NCBI GenBank assembly: GCA_048498155.1
Contig: JBEHYN010000009.1
Location: 1 to 64,000, forward strand
Reading direction: 5' to 3'
Source of the DNA: BOG-938 sp048498155
GTDB taxonomy: Bacteria; Pseudomonadota; Alphaproteobacteria; Caulobacterales; Caulobacteraceae
Length of the DNA stretch: 64,000 bases
The position numbers and the translations under genes are program-made. A model generated the notes under the pieces. The model did no database searches. It was given only the letters and a program-made list of their open reading frames with translations, and had not been told where the DNA came from. Below, one piece after another: positions 9,314 through 18,116 of this stretch. Each line of letters begins with the position of its first letter. Within the stretch, counting starts at the first letter, position 1.

Positions 9314-10096
9314 ATGCGCAGACAGTTGCTACCTCTCCTTGCGGTCGTCGGGATTGCCCTGGCCGGCCCCTCGCTGAGCATCGCCCAGGCGATCGCGGAC
9401 CACCCGCAAGACTATGCGGCGGCCGACATCGCCTATGGCGCCAAGCTTTACGGCGAGCAGTGCGTGGCCTGTCACGGCTCCAACGGCGACGGGGTGGGCG
9501 GCATAGACTTCAAGCGCGGGACCTTCCACGCCGTGGTGACCGACCGGGACATGTCTCAGGCGATTGCCAACGGGGTGCCGGGCAAGGGCATGCCGGCGTT
9601 CAAGCTGGATCCCTCCGAGGTCACCGGGATCGTCGCCTATATCCGCAACTTCAATTCCGTCGACCGCTCCACCGTCAAACTGGGCGATGCGGCCAGGGGC
9701 CGGGCGATTTTCGAGGGCAAGGGCGAGTGCGGGACCTGTCACCGGGTGGGCAATGTGGGACCGCGATCAGCGCCAAACCTAAGCGATGTCGGCGCGGCGC
9801 GCAGCGCGGCCCAGATTCAGCGCACCTTGACCGATCCTTCCAGCCAGATGATGCCGATCAATCGTCCGGTGCATATCGTCACCCGCGACGGCAAGGTCAT
9901 CGACGGTCGACGGCTGAACGAAGATACCTATTCCCTGCAGTTGATGGACAACCACGAAAACCTAGTGTCGCTCAACAAGGCGGATGTGAAGGAATACGTC
10001 ATCAGCACCAAGTCTCCCATGCCGGCCTATAAGGACCGCCTGACCGAAGGCGAAATGGCTGACTTGTTGGCTTATCTGCTTTCGCTAAAGGGATAG
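9314..10096 (+). CDS. Diheme cytochrome c
   Basis: 260 aa with a Sec signal peptide (first about 25 residues, ending SIAQA). Two class I heme c sites: Cys50-Val-Ala-Cys53-His54 and Cys139-Gly-Thr-Cys142-His143. A likely axial Met follows the first site in GKGMPAF and another in QMMPINRP or SPMPAYKD for the second. The C-terminal SPMPAYKDRLTEGEMADLLA is typical of alcohol dehydrogenase cytochromes. It lies between two PQQ dehydrogenase genes, 7 nt before the second, so it is the expected electron acceptor of both. Confidence 0.9.
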   Translation: MRRQLLPLLAVVGIALAGPSLSIAQAIADHPQDYAAADIAYGAKLYGEQCVACHGSNGDGVGGIDFKRGTFHAVVTDRDMSQAIANGVPGKGMPAFKLDPSEVTGIVAYIRNFNSVDRSTVKLGDAARGRAIFEGKGECGTCHRVGNVGPRSAPNLSDVGAARSAAQIQRTLTDPSSQMMPINRPVHIVTRDGKVIDGRRLNEDTYSLQLMDNHENLVSLNKADVKEYVISTKSPMPAYKDRLTEGEMADLLAYLLSLKG

Positions 10097-10103
10097 TCAC
10101 AGT

Positions 10104-11798
10104 ATGCGACCCATGATCGCCGCGGCGCTCGCCCTCATTCTATTCGCCGCCGCCGGCGCCCCGGCCCGCGCCCAAGTCACCGCCGAGCGCCTGGCCAACG
10201 CCGCCAATGAGCCCGCCAACTGGCTCAGCTATTCGGGCGAACTGTCCGGCCAGCGCTACTCCGCTCTGGATCAGATCACGCCCGCCAACATTGGCGCCCT
10301 GAAGCTGAAGTGGGTCTATCAGGCCGCCGTGGCCGGCGGTTGGCAGACCAGCCCGCTGGTGGTGGACGGGGTGATGTACATCACCCAGCGGCCCAACGAC
10401 GTGGCGGCGTTGGACGCCAAGACGGGCCGGGTGTTCTGGATCTACCACCACAAGCTGGATCCGGTTCAGATCGTCTGCTGCGGGGCCAACAACCGCGGCC
10501 TGGCGATGCTGGACGGGACTCTTTACATGGGAACGCTGGACGCGCGCCTCGTGGCCATCGACGCCAAGTCCGGCAAGCCCCTGTGGGTCAGCAAGGTGGG
10601 CGACAACAAGGCCGGCTATTCCATCACCCTGGCCCCCCTCATCGTGAAGGACAAGGTCGTCGTCGGCGTGGGCGGCGGGGAATACGGCATCCGCGGCTAT
10701 GTGGCGGCCTATGACGCCAAGACCGGTAAGGAGGCCTGGCGCACCTACACCATCCCCGCGCCGGGCGAGCCGGGCTCTGAGACTTGGCAGAAGTGCCCGG
10801 ACAAGACCGTGAGCAAGGTCTACTGCGATCCCGACTCCTGGAAACACGGCGGCGGCCCGGTGTGGATCACCGGCACCTATGACCCCGCGCTGAACCTGAC
10901 CTATTGGGGCGCGGGCAATCCCGGGCCGGACTTCAACGACCTGCAGCGGCCGGGCGACAACCTTTTCACCAACTCCGTCTTGGCCCTGGACGCCGACACC
11001 GGCCAGATCAAGTGGCACTATCAGTTCACGCCGCGCGACACCCACGACTACGACGCCACCCAGGTCCCGGTTCTGGCTGACATCGTCTGGAAGGGCCAAC
11101 CCACCAAGGCCATGCTGTTCGCCAACCGCAACGGCCTGTTCTATGTGTTCAACCGCGCCACAGGCCAGTTCCTGCTAGGCAAGCCCTTCGTCAAGGTCAC
11201 CTGGATGAACGGCTTCGACAAACAGGGCCATCCCATCCAGACGCCCCAGCCCATCGGCAAGCCCAACTGGCCTGGCGACCACGGGGGCACCAACTGGTAC
11301 TCGCCCTCCTACAGCCCGCACACTGGCCTGTTCTACATCCCGGCTTGGGAGAACAACTTTTCCACCAACGTCGAGCCGACGCCCTTCGACTACAAGGCGG
11401 GCCGGGGCTTTGAGGGCGGTACGCCGCCGCCTCAGGGAGTGGTGCCCGGCGCGCCGGGTCTGGCGGGCCTGGGCGCCCGCGCGCCGATCAACGAATGGAC
11501 CGAGGTCGTCGGCACCGGCGCGGTGATCGCCATCGACCCGCTCACTGGCGAGAGAAAGTGGCGCTATTACATGAGCGACGTGACCGAGAGCGGCATCCTG
11601 ACCACCGGTTCGGACCTGCTGTTCACCGGCGGCCGCGAAGGCTTTTTCCAGGTGCTCAATGCCCGCGACGGCGCCCTGCTGTGGAAGACCAACCTCGGCG
11701 CCGGCATCATGAACGGCCCGATCACCTATGAGGTCGACGGCAAGCAGTACGTGGCGGTGATCGCGGGCCTGTCGCTGTCGGTGTTTGCGGTGGATTGA
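10104..11798 (+). CDS. PQQ-dependent alcohol dehydrogenase, periplasmic (paralogue)
   Basis: 564 aa, signal peptide MRPMIAAALALILFAAAG ending ARAQ, then the same propeller as the gene at 7472, including IVCCG (Cys-Cys about residue 124), GGGPVWITGTYDP and TPRDTHDYDATQVPVLAD. Begins 7 nt after the diheme cytochrome gene, giving a dehydrogenase-cytochrome-dehydrogenase operon. The two dehydrogenases differ mainly in an insertion (KCPDKTVSKVYCD here, KCPPNPATLCD there) and in the region before the last blades, so they may have different substrates. Confidence 0.88.
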   Translation: MRPMIAAALALILFAAAGAPARAQVTAERLANAANEPANWLSYSGELSGQRYSALDQITPANIGALKLKWVYQAAVAGGWQTSPLVVDGVMYITQRPNDVAALDAKTGRVFWIYHHKLDPVQIVCCGANNRGLAMLDGTLYMGTLDARLVAIDAKSGKPLWVSKVGDNKAGYSITLAPLIVKDKVVVGVGGGEYGIRGYVAAYDAKTGKEAWRTYTIPAPGEPGSETWQKCPDKTVSKVYCDPDSWKHGGGPVWITGTYDPALNLTYWGAGNPGPDFNDLQRPGDNLFTNSVLALDADTGQIKWHYQFTPRDTHDYDATQVPVLADIVWKGQPTKAMLFANRNGLFYVFNRATGQFLLGKPFVKVTWMNGFDKQGHPIQTPQPIGKPNWPGDHGGTNWYSPSYSPHTGLFYIPAWENNFSTNVEPTPFDYKAGRGFEGGTPPPQGVVPGAPGLAGLGARAPINEWTEVVGTGAVIAIDPLTGERKWRYYMSDVTESGILTTGSDLLFTGGREGFFQVLNARDGALLWKTNLGAGIMNGPITYEVDGKQYVAVIAGLSLSVFAVD

Positions 11799-11804
11799 GG
11801 GGGC

Positions 11805-12167
11805 TCATCCCACAGTAGGCGAACGACGAACGACGCCGACGAAGACGTTCAAATACAAGGCCAGCACGGCGGTGACTATATAGACGCCGCGCCAAGCGCC
11901 ATGCCGTTGGCGGACGTAGAACGCGAAGAGCGCCACGGCCAGGATCACGAGGGAAGTCCCGTCAACGAAGTGCGGCGGACCGATGCTTTTCGAATGAAAT
12001 AGAAAGCCTGTCAGGCTCGTGGCTATGGTCGTGACCAGGAAGACGGTGGTCAGACGTTTTGGAAACCTGGCCCTGAGCATGTCAGCGAGGGCGATGAGTC
12101 CGCTCAGGATGGCGAGCTGGCTGATCAGCACATGGAGCGTGGTGAAGGCGCTCGTGGCATGTCCCAA
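11805..12167 (-). CDS. Small membrane protein, four predicted helices
   Basis: 120 aa; four hydrophobic segments (about residues 8-28, 41-58, 68-86, 93-112) with short polar loops, e.g. HSKSIGPPHFVDGTS between helices 2 and 3. Not a family I can name with certainty. The conserved His residues in the second loop are reminiscent of small heme or quinone-linked membrane proteins, but this is a guess. It ends 6 nt from the stop of the convergent PQQ dehydrogenase gene. Confidence 0.6.
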   Translation of the reverse strand: MGHATSAFTTLHVLISQLAILSGLIALADMLRARFPKRLTTVFLVTTIATSLTGFLFHSKSIGPPHFVDGTSLVILAVALFAFYVRQRHGAWRGVYIVTAVLALYLNVFVGVVRRSPTVG

Positions 12168-12266
12168 AACCTTAGGTGCCCCTCCGGCGAATTCCTGACC
12201 GCCTTAGATTGAATGCAAGCCTGGAGCTGAGTCCGTTCCACCGGCGCGGGAGTCCATGGTCCGCGG

Positions 12267-12569
12267 CTAGATCAACCAGGTTATGGGTTGGAGGATGCTA
12301 GAAGCCCAGATCGCGGTGGCGACCAGAGCCGCGATCTGGAGCGCGGCGATGAGCCAAAGCTGGGTGCGAAACGGCTCCTTGCGGGTCTTGTGCCTTAGCA
12401 TCCGCTGGGCCGCAAACGCGCCAAAGGTGCCGCCAATTAACGCCATCTGGAGCAGAACGCGTTCCGGCACGCGCCTGACGCCTTCGATGGCGCGCCGCTT
12501 GTCGCTGGCGAAGACGCCGAAGGTCATCGCGTTGATCGTCAGGAGGTAGAGGATGGCGTACTGGACCAT
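12267..12569 (-). CDS. DUF1294 family small membrane protein
   Basis: 100 aa from ATG 12569 (MVQYAILYLLTINAMTFG); an upstream in-frame start at 12638 adds an arginine-rich stretch that does not belong to the family. The hallmark segment is present: FASDKRRAIEGVRRVPERVL followed by ALIGGTFGAFAAQRMLRHKT. Two or three membrane helices. The function of the family is unknown. Stands alone between two short intergenic stretches (12168-12266 and 12570-12781), in which I see nothing else. Confidence 0.8.
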   Translation of the reverse strand: MVQYAILYLLTINAMTFGVFASDKRRAIEGVRRVPERVLLQMALIGGTFGAFAAQRMLRHKTRKEPFRTQLWLIAALQIAALVATAIWASSILQPITWLI

Positions 12570-12781
12570 AACCAACCATCCGACACAGCGATTACCGAAG
12601 GCTTTCCGGCAGCGGCGCCTGTCGGATAGGGATCGCAAGGTCTGCGTTCCGGAGCAGTTTCAAGGTGCGTCCGTGCCAGATAGCCAACCCAAGCGCCGTG
12701 TGATCTGGATCCCGGCCTTGGCTGCTCCGCGCCGCCCTACGGGTCGCCGGGAGGAGCGGATTGGGTGGATAGGCTTGAAGC

Positions 12782-15007
12782 CTACAACCGACCCTTCCGA
12801 AACCGCTCCGCCGCCTCCGCCCGCGCCTGGGCCCTCGCGCGCTTGGGCGCCGCGCGGTCGACCTCTTCGCCCGCCCCGGTCATGACCTCGTTGGCGAACT
12901 CTAAATCCAGCATCTTCAGGCGCTTGATCTCGTCGCGCATCCTGGCGGCGGTTTCGAACTCCAGGTCGGCGGCGGCCTGGCGCATCTTGGCTTCCAGGTC
13001 GCGCAGCGTCGCCTGGAAGTTGGAACCGAGGAACGGCTTGGCGTCCTCGGCCACCCCGGCGCTGACGGTCACCCGGTCGGCGCGTTCATAGGGGCTGTTG
13101 AGGATGTCCTTGATGTCGCGCCGCACGCTCTCGGGCGTGATGCCGTGCTCGAGGTTATAACTATTTTGCTTTTCCCGGCGGCGGTTGGTTTCGGCGATGG
13201 CCCGCTCCATCGAGCCGGTCATCTGGTCGGCATAGAGGATGACTCGCCCGTCGATATTGCGCGCGGCGCGGCCGATGGTCTGGATCAGGCTGGTCTCCGA
13301 GCGCAGGAAACCTTCCTTGTCTGCGTCCAATATGGCCACCAAGCCGCACTCGGGAATGTCCAGGCCCTCGCGCAACAGGTTGATGCCCACCAGGGCGTCG
13401 AAGGCGCCCAGGCGCAGGTCGCGGATGATCTCGATCCGCTCCAGGGTGTCGATGTCCGAGTGCATGTAGCGCACGCGCAGGCCCTGCTCGTGCATATATT
13501 CAGACAGGTCCTCGGCCATCTTCTTGGTCAGCACCGTGACCAGGGTTCGATAGCCCGCCTTGGCCGTGTCGCGCACCTCGGCGATCACGTCATCCACCTG
13601 GCTGAAGCCGCCTTTCGAGACGGGCCGGATTTCCACCGGCGGGTCGATCAGTCCGGTGGGGCGGATGACCTGTTCAACGAACACGCCGCCCGCTTGCTCC
13701 AACTCCCACTGGGCGGGGGTGGCGGAGACCTCCACGGTCTGCGGCCGCATGGCCTCCCACTCCTCGAACTTGAGCGGGCGGTTGTCCATGGCCGAGGGCA
13801 GGCGGAAGCCATACTCGGCCAGGGTGAACTTGCGGCGGTAGTCGCCTTTGTACATGGCCCCAATCTGCGGAATGGTTTGGTGGCTCTCGTCCACGAACAG
13901 CAGGGCGTTGTCGGGGATGTATTCGAAGAAGGTCGGCGGCGGCTCGCCCTGCCGACGGCCGGTCAGATAGCGGCTGTAGTTTTCGATGCCGGCGCACGAG
14001 CCGGTGGTCTCCATCATCTCCAGATCAAAGGTGGTGCGCTGTTCCAACCGCTGCGCTTCCAGCAGCTTGCCGTTGGCGACCAGCCAGTCCAGCCGTTCCT
14101 TCAGCTCCGCCTTGATCGAAGTGATCGCCTGTTTCAGGGTCGGGCGAGGGGTCACATAGTGGCTGTTGGCGTAGACCCTGATCTGCGGCAGGTCGGCGGT
14201 CTTCTTGCCGGTGAGGGGATCAAATTCGCTGATCGCCTCCACCTCGTCGCCGAAAAAGCTCACGCGCCAGGCGCGATCTTCGTAGTGGGCGGGGAAGATT
14301 TCCAGCACGTCGCCGCGCTTGCGGAAGGTGCCGCGCTCGAAGGCCGCGTCATTGCGCCGGTACTGCTGGGCCACCAGATCGGCCAGCAGCTTCTTCTCGT
14401 CCACCCGGTCGCCGACCTTCAGGGTGAAGGTCATGGCGGTATAGGTTTCCACCGAGCCGATGCCGTAGATGCAGCTGACCGAGGCGACCACGATCACATC
14501 GTCGCGCTCAAGGATCGCCCGGGTGGCCGAGTGGCGCATCCGGTCGATCTGCTCATTGATGGAGCTGTCTTTTTCTATGTAGGTATCTGTCCGAGGGACA
14601 TAGGCCTCTGGCTGATAATAGTCGTAGTAGCTGACGAAATACTCCACCGCGTTGTCGGGGAAGAAGCTCTTGAACTCGCTGTAGAGCTGGGCGGCGAGGG
14701 TCTTGTTGTGGGCCAGGATCAGGGCGGGCCGCTGGGTCTGCTCGATCACCTTGGCCATGGTGAAGGTCTTGCCCGAACCGGTGACGCCCAGCAGCACCTG
14801 GTCCTGCTCGCCGCGCTCGATACCTTCCGACAGTTCGGCGATGGCGGTGGGCTGATCGCCTGCGGGTTCATAGTCCGACACCAGCTTGAACCGCCCGCCG
14901 CCCTCGGCCTTCTCCGGTCGCTGGGGACGATGCGGCGTCCATAGGGTGGGCGCGAAGTCCTGCACGAATTGGGCGGGCGCTTCTTCAAGACCGGGGGAAC
15001 GGGGCAT
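12782..15007 (-). CDS. uvrB: UvrB, excinuclease ABC subunit B
   Basis: 741 aa from ATG 15007 (MPRSPGLEEA); an upstream frame adds 26 unlikely residues. UvrB is the DNA-loading helicase-like subunit of nucleotide excision repair. Visible: Walker A GVTGSGKTFTMAKV, the beta-hairpin YYDYYQPEAYVPRTDTYIEK that clamps damaged DNA, DESH motif II in LLFVDESHQT, helicase motifs V/VI (GINLLREGLDIPE, QTIGRAARN), and the C-terminal UVR helix pair LRDLEAKMRQAAADLEFETA that contacts UvrC. A further C-terminal tail of about 45 residues is basic and alanine-rich. No SOS box is obvious upstream. Divergent from glnE, with about 205 nt between the starts. Confidence 0.97.
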   Translation of the reverse strand: MPRSPGLEEAPAQFVQDFAPTLWTPHRPQRPEKAEGGGRFKLVSDYEPAGDQPTAIAELSEGIERGEQDQVLLGVTGSGKTFTMAKVIEQTQRPALILAHNKTLAAQLYSEFKSFFPDNAVEYFVSYYDYYQPEAYVPRTDTYIEKDSSINEQIDRMRHSATRAILERDDVIVVASVSCIYGIGSVETYTAMTFTLKVGDRVDEKKLLADLVAQQYRRNDAAFERGTFRKRGDVLEIFPAHYEDRAWRVSFFGDEVEAISEFDPLTGKKTADLPQIRVYANSHYVTPRPTLKQAITSIKAELKERLDWLVANGKLLEAQRLEQRTTFDLEMMETTGSCAGIENYSRYLTGRRQGEPPPTFFEYIPDNALLFVDESHQTIPQIGAMYKGDYRRKFTLAEYGFRLPSAMDNRPLKFEEWEAMRPQTVEVSATPAQWELEQAGGVFVEQVIRPTGLIDPPVEIRPVSKGGFSQVDDVIAEVRDTAKAGYRTLVTVLTKKMAEDLSEYMHEQGLRVRYMHSDIDTLERIEIIRDLRLGAFDALVGINLLREGLDIPECGLVAILDADKEGFLRSETSLIQTIGRAARNIDGRVILYADQMTGSMERAIAETNRRREKQNSYNLEHGITPESVRRDIKDILNSPYERADRVTVSAGVAEDAKPFLGSNFQATLRDLEAKMRQAAADLEFETAARMRDEIKRLKMLDLEFANEVMTGAGEEVDRAAPKRARAQARAEAAERFRKGRL

Positions 15008-15212
15008 GAACACAAGGTAGGGGGTGGAGCAGGCATTGGCTAGGTGCGACTCGTCCTCCACCGCGCAGCGGGGGAGGGGGACCACGAAGTGGTGGAGGGC
15101 GCGTGCCCAGCCTACGCCCCCTCAGTCAGCTTCGCTGCCGTCAAAAGCGATCAAATATGATCGCGTTGACCCCCCGCTTTGCGGTGGAGCACGAGCATGC
15201 CATCGTCCCCCT

Positions 15213-18092
15213 GTGGCCGACTCTCCCCTGATCCAGCGCCTGAAACCCTGCGGTCCCGTGGTCGACGCGGCGGCGGGCAAGCGTGCGCTGGAGGCGCTGG
15301 GGGCGCAGGACAATTGGCCGGCGCTGGAACCTGTGTTCGCCGCCTCGCCCTATTTGACGGCGCTGGCCAAGCGGGATGCTGAGCGGCTGAAGCGTGTGCT
15401 GGACGACCCGCCGGAGGCGCGGCTGGAGGCCATACTCGCGGCGACTAAGCGGCTGGAAAACCACGCCCGAGAGCTTGAGGCCGTGCGCGTAGGCTTGCGC
15501 CGTTTGAAGGGCGAATTGCACCTGCTCACCGCCCTGGCGGACCTGGGCGGTGTGTGGGACCTGGAACAGGTTACCGCCGCCCTGAGCCGTTTCGCCGATG
15601 CGGCGGTGCGCGTGGCCCTTGCGGCGGCAGCGGCGGGGGAAGTAGCGGCCGGGCGGCTTCTCGCGCCCAAGGCGGCCAGTGCGCGCGGCCCGGCGCCGGG
15701 GCTGTTCGTGCTGGCGCTCGGCAAGCACGGCGGCTTTGAGCTCAACTACTCCAGCGATATCGACATCTCGGTGTTCTATGCGCCCGAGGCCATGCTGACG
15801 GCCGGCGGCGCGGAGCCCCAGGCGGTGGCGGTGCGCCTGACTCAGGCTCTCGCCTCGATCCTGCAGGACCGCACGGTGGACGGCTATGTCTTCCGGGTGG
15901 ACCTGCGGCTGCGGCCCGATCCATCCTCAACTCCCGCCGCCGTCTCGACGCCCGCAGCCCTAGAATACTACGAGAGCGTCGGCCAGAACTGGGAGCGCGC
16001 GGCGTTTATCAAGGCCCGCGCCGTGGCCGGCGATCTGCCCGAGGCCGCCGCGTTTCTGGAGGAGATGCAGGCCTTCATTTGGCGGCGCAATCTCGACTTC
16101 GCCGCCGTGGCCGACATCCATTCCATCAAGCGCCAGATTCATGTGCACAAGGTCGATGATCGTCTGACTGCAGCGGGCGTGAACCTCAAGCTCGGCCACG
16201 GCGGCATTCGCGAGGTGGAGTTCTACGTCCAGACGCAGCAGTTGATCATGGGCGGACGCGATAAATCCCTGCGCAGTTCGCGCACTCTGCAGGCCCTGGA
16301 CGCCCTGGTTCGATCCGGCCATGCGACGGCCCAGGCCGGGGTGGAAATGGCCGAGGCCTACCGCCAATTGCGCGCCCTAGAGCACCGCGCCCAGATGATC
16401 GCCGACGAGCAGACACATGTCCTGCCGGAAGCGGCGTCTGAGCGCAAAAAGGTGGCGGCTCTGTACGGCTACGGAGATCTGCGCCGGTTCGACGTGGCGG
16501 TTGAGGCCATCCTCAAGCGGGTGAACCGGCGTTATGGCGAGCTGTTTCCAGAGGAGGAGTCCCTGTCGTCGCGCTTCGGCAGCCTCGTGTTCACGGGGGT
16601 GGAGGATGACCCGGAAACCCTGACCACCCTAAAGCGCATGGGCTTTTCCCAGCCGCGCCAGGTAGCCGAGACTATTCGCGGTTGGCACCACGGCCATATC
16701 GCCGCCACCCGCAGCGAGCGTGGTCGCGAGCTGTTCACGCGCCTGGCTCCGCGTTTGTTGGAAGCGGCCAACGCCACCGGGGCGCCCGATGCGGCATTCG
16801 ACCGTTTCGTCGCCTTTTTCGCCGGCCTGACATCGGGCGTGCAAATTCAGTCCCTGTTCCTGGCCCAACCGGCTCTTTTCGAGCTCCTGGTTCGGGCCAT
16901 GGCTTTCGCCCCTCAGCTGGCGGCGACCCTGGCGCGTCGTCCGGCGGCGCTCGACGCCATGCTGGACGCCGATTTTCACGCCGGGATCGGCGACGGCGAC
17001 GCCCAGGCCATCGAACAGGCTGCGGACGGCGCCGGGGGCTTTGAGGCCGCGATGGACGCGGTTCGTCGCCTGCACCACGAACAGGCCTTCCGCATCGGGG
17101 TTCAGGTGATGTCGGGCGTGGTCGATGCCGAGCGTGTCGGCGCGGCCTTCGCCGATCTGGCGGACGCCTGTATTCGAGGCCTGGCCCGTGCAGCCCTGGC
17201 CGAGGCCGAGCGGATTGGGGGCGCCTTTGCCGGCGACCTGGCTGTGGTGGCGCTTGGCAAGGCTGGCTCGCGCGAGATGACCGCCGGTTCTGACCTGGAT
17301 CTGATGACCCTGTATCGTCCGGCCGAGGCGGGATCGGTCTCGGCGGTCAAGGGGTGGGCGGCGGAGACATTCTACACCCGTTTCACCCAGCGCCTTGTTG
17401 CGGCCCTGACTGCGCCCACTACCGAAGGCGGCCTTTATGAGGTGGACCTGAGGTTGCGGCCGTCCGGCACCCAGGGGCCGGTGGCGGTGAGCCTAAAGGC
17501 GTTTGAAACCTACTACCGGTCCGAAGCGGAGACCTGGGAGTTCCTCGCCCTGACCCGCGCCCGGGTTGCGTGGTCAACCTCGCCGGCCTTCGCCAAGGTC
17601 GCGCAAGGGGCCATCGACACGGCGTTGCGGCAGCGTCGTGATCGAGCTGTGACCCTGCGCGAGGCTCGGGCCATGCGGGTGTTGATGGAGAAGGAGAAGC
17701 CGCCGGAAAGCCTATGGGACATGAAGCTGTCCCGTGGGGGGCTGGTGGATATCGAATTCGCCGCCCAGGTGCTGCAGATCTTGCACGCCGCCGACGGCGG
17801 GCCCTTGCATCCGCACACCGCGCAGGCGCTGGCCTCGCTGGCCAAGGCGGGCCTAGCCAAACGGGCCTTGGTGGACGATCTGGAGAGCGCCTGGAGACTG
17901 CAGCAAAATCTGTCTCAGTTGCTCAAGCTGGCCCTGCCCGACACAGGCGATCCGCTCAAGGAGCCCGAGGCCTTTCGCACCCTCTTGGCCCATGCCGGCG
18001 GCGCCAAGACCTTCCGAATGCTGCAGGAAATGCTGCGCAGCAAACGCGCAGCATCCCGCAAGGCCTATGAGGCGATTTTGGCGGGAAATTGA
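15213..18092 (+). CDS. glnE: GlnE, bifunctional glutamine synthetase adenylyltransferase/deadenylase
   Basis: 959 aa from GTG 15213 (MADSPLIQRL), near the usual 940-1000 aa; earlier in-frame codons overlap the uvrB start and read unlike protein. It adenylylates and de-adenylylates glutamine synthetase in response to PII. Two nucleotidyltransferase domains are seen: the N-terminal removing domain with LALGKHGGFELNYSSDIDI and the C-terminal adding domain with VVALGKAGSREMTAGSDLDL, each with the G-[GS]...DxD pattern. GHGGIREVEFYVQ and SRGGLVDIEFAAQ are the conserved GlnE segments after each domain. Confidence 0.96.
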   Translation: MADSPLIQRLKPCGPVVDAAAGKRALEALGAQDNWPALEPVFAASPYLTALAKRDAERLKRVLDDPPEARLEAILAATKRLENHARELEAVRVGLRRLKGELHLLTALADLGGVWDLEQVTAALSRFADAAVRVALAAAAAGEVAAGRLLAPKAASARGPAPGLFVLALGKHGGFELNYSSDIDISVFYAPEAMLTAGGAEPQAVAVRLTQALASILQDRTVDGYVFRVDLRLRPDPSSTPAAVSTPAALEYYESVGQNWERAAFIKARAVAGDLPEAAAFLEEMQAFIWRRNLDFAAVADIHSIKRQIHVHKVDDRLTAAGVNLKLGHGGIREVEFYVQTQQLIMGGRDKSLRSSRTLQALDALVRSGHATAQAGVEMAEAYRQLRALEHRAQMIADEQTHVLPEAASERKKVAALYGYGDLRRFDVAVEAILKRVNRRYGELFPEEESLSSRFGSLVFTGVEDDPETLTTLKRMGFSQPRQVAETIRGWHHGHIAATRSERGRELFTRLAPRLLEAANATGAPDAAFDRFVAFFAGLTSGVQIQSLFLAQPALFELLVRAMAFAPQLAATLARRPAALDAMLDADFHAGIGDGDAQAIEQAADGAGGFEAAMDAVRRLHHEQAFRIGVQVMSGVVDAERVGAAFADLADACIRGLARAALAEAERIGGAFAGDLAVVALGKAGSREMTAGSDLDLMTLYRPAEAGSVSAVKGWAAETFYTRFTQRLVAALTAPTTEGGLYEVDLRLRPSGTQGPVAVSLKAFETYYRSEAETWEFLALTRARVAWSTSPAFAKVAQGAIDTALRQRRDRAVTLREARAMRVLMEKEKPPESLWDMKLSRGGLVDIEFAAQVLQILHAADGGPLHPHTAQALASLAKAGLAKRALVDDLESAWRLQQNLSQLLKLALPDTGDPLKEPEAFRTLLAHAGGAKTFRMLQEMLRSKRAASRKAYEAILAGN

Positions 18093-18116
18093 GCGGCTTA
18101 CGCAGCCGTTGGAAAC

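Noticed and set aside
13145..14944. 599-codon open frame opposite uvrB
   Set aside because: It is antisense to the whole conserved uvrB gene, rich in Gly/His/Leu as expected from a GC-rich complement, and has no motif.
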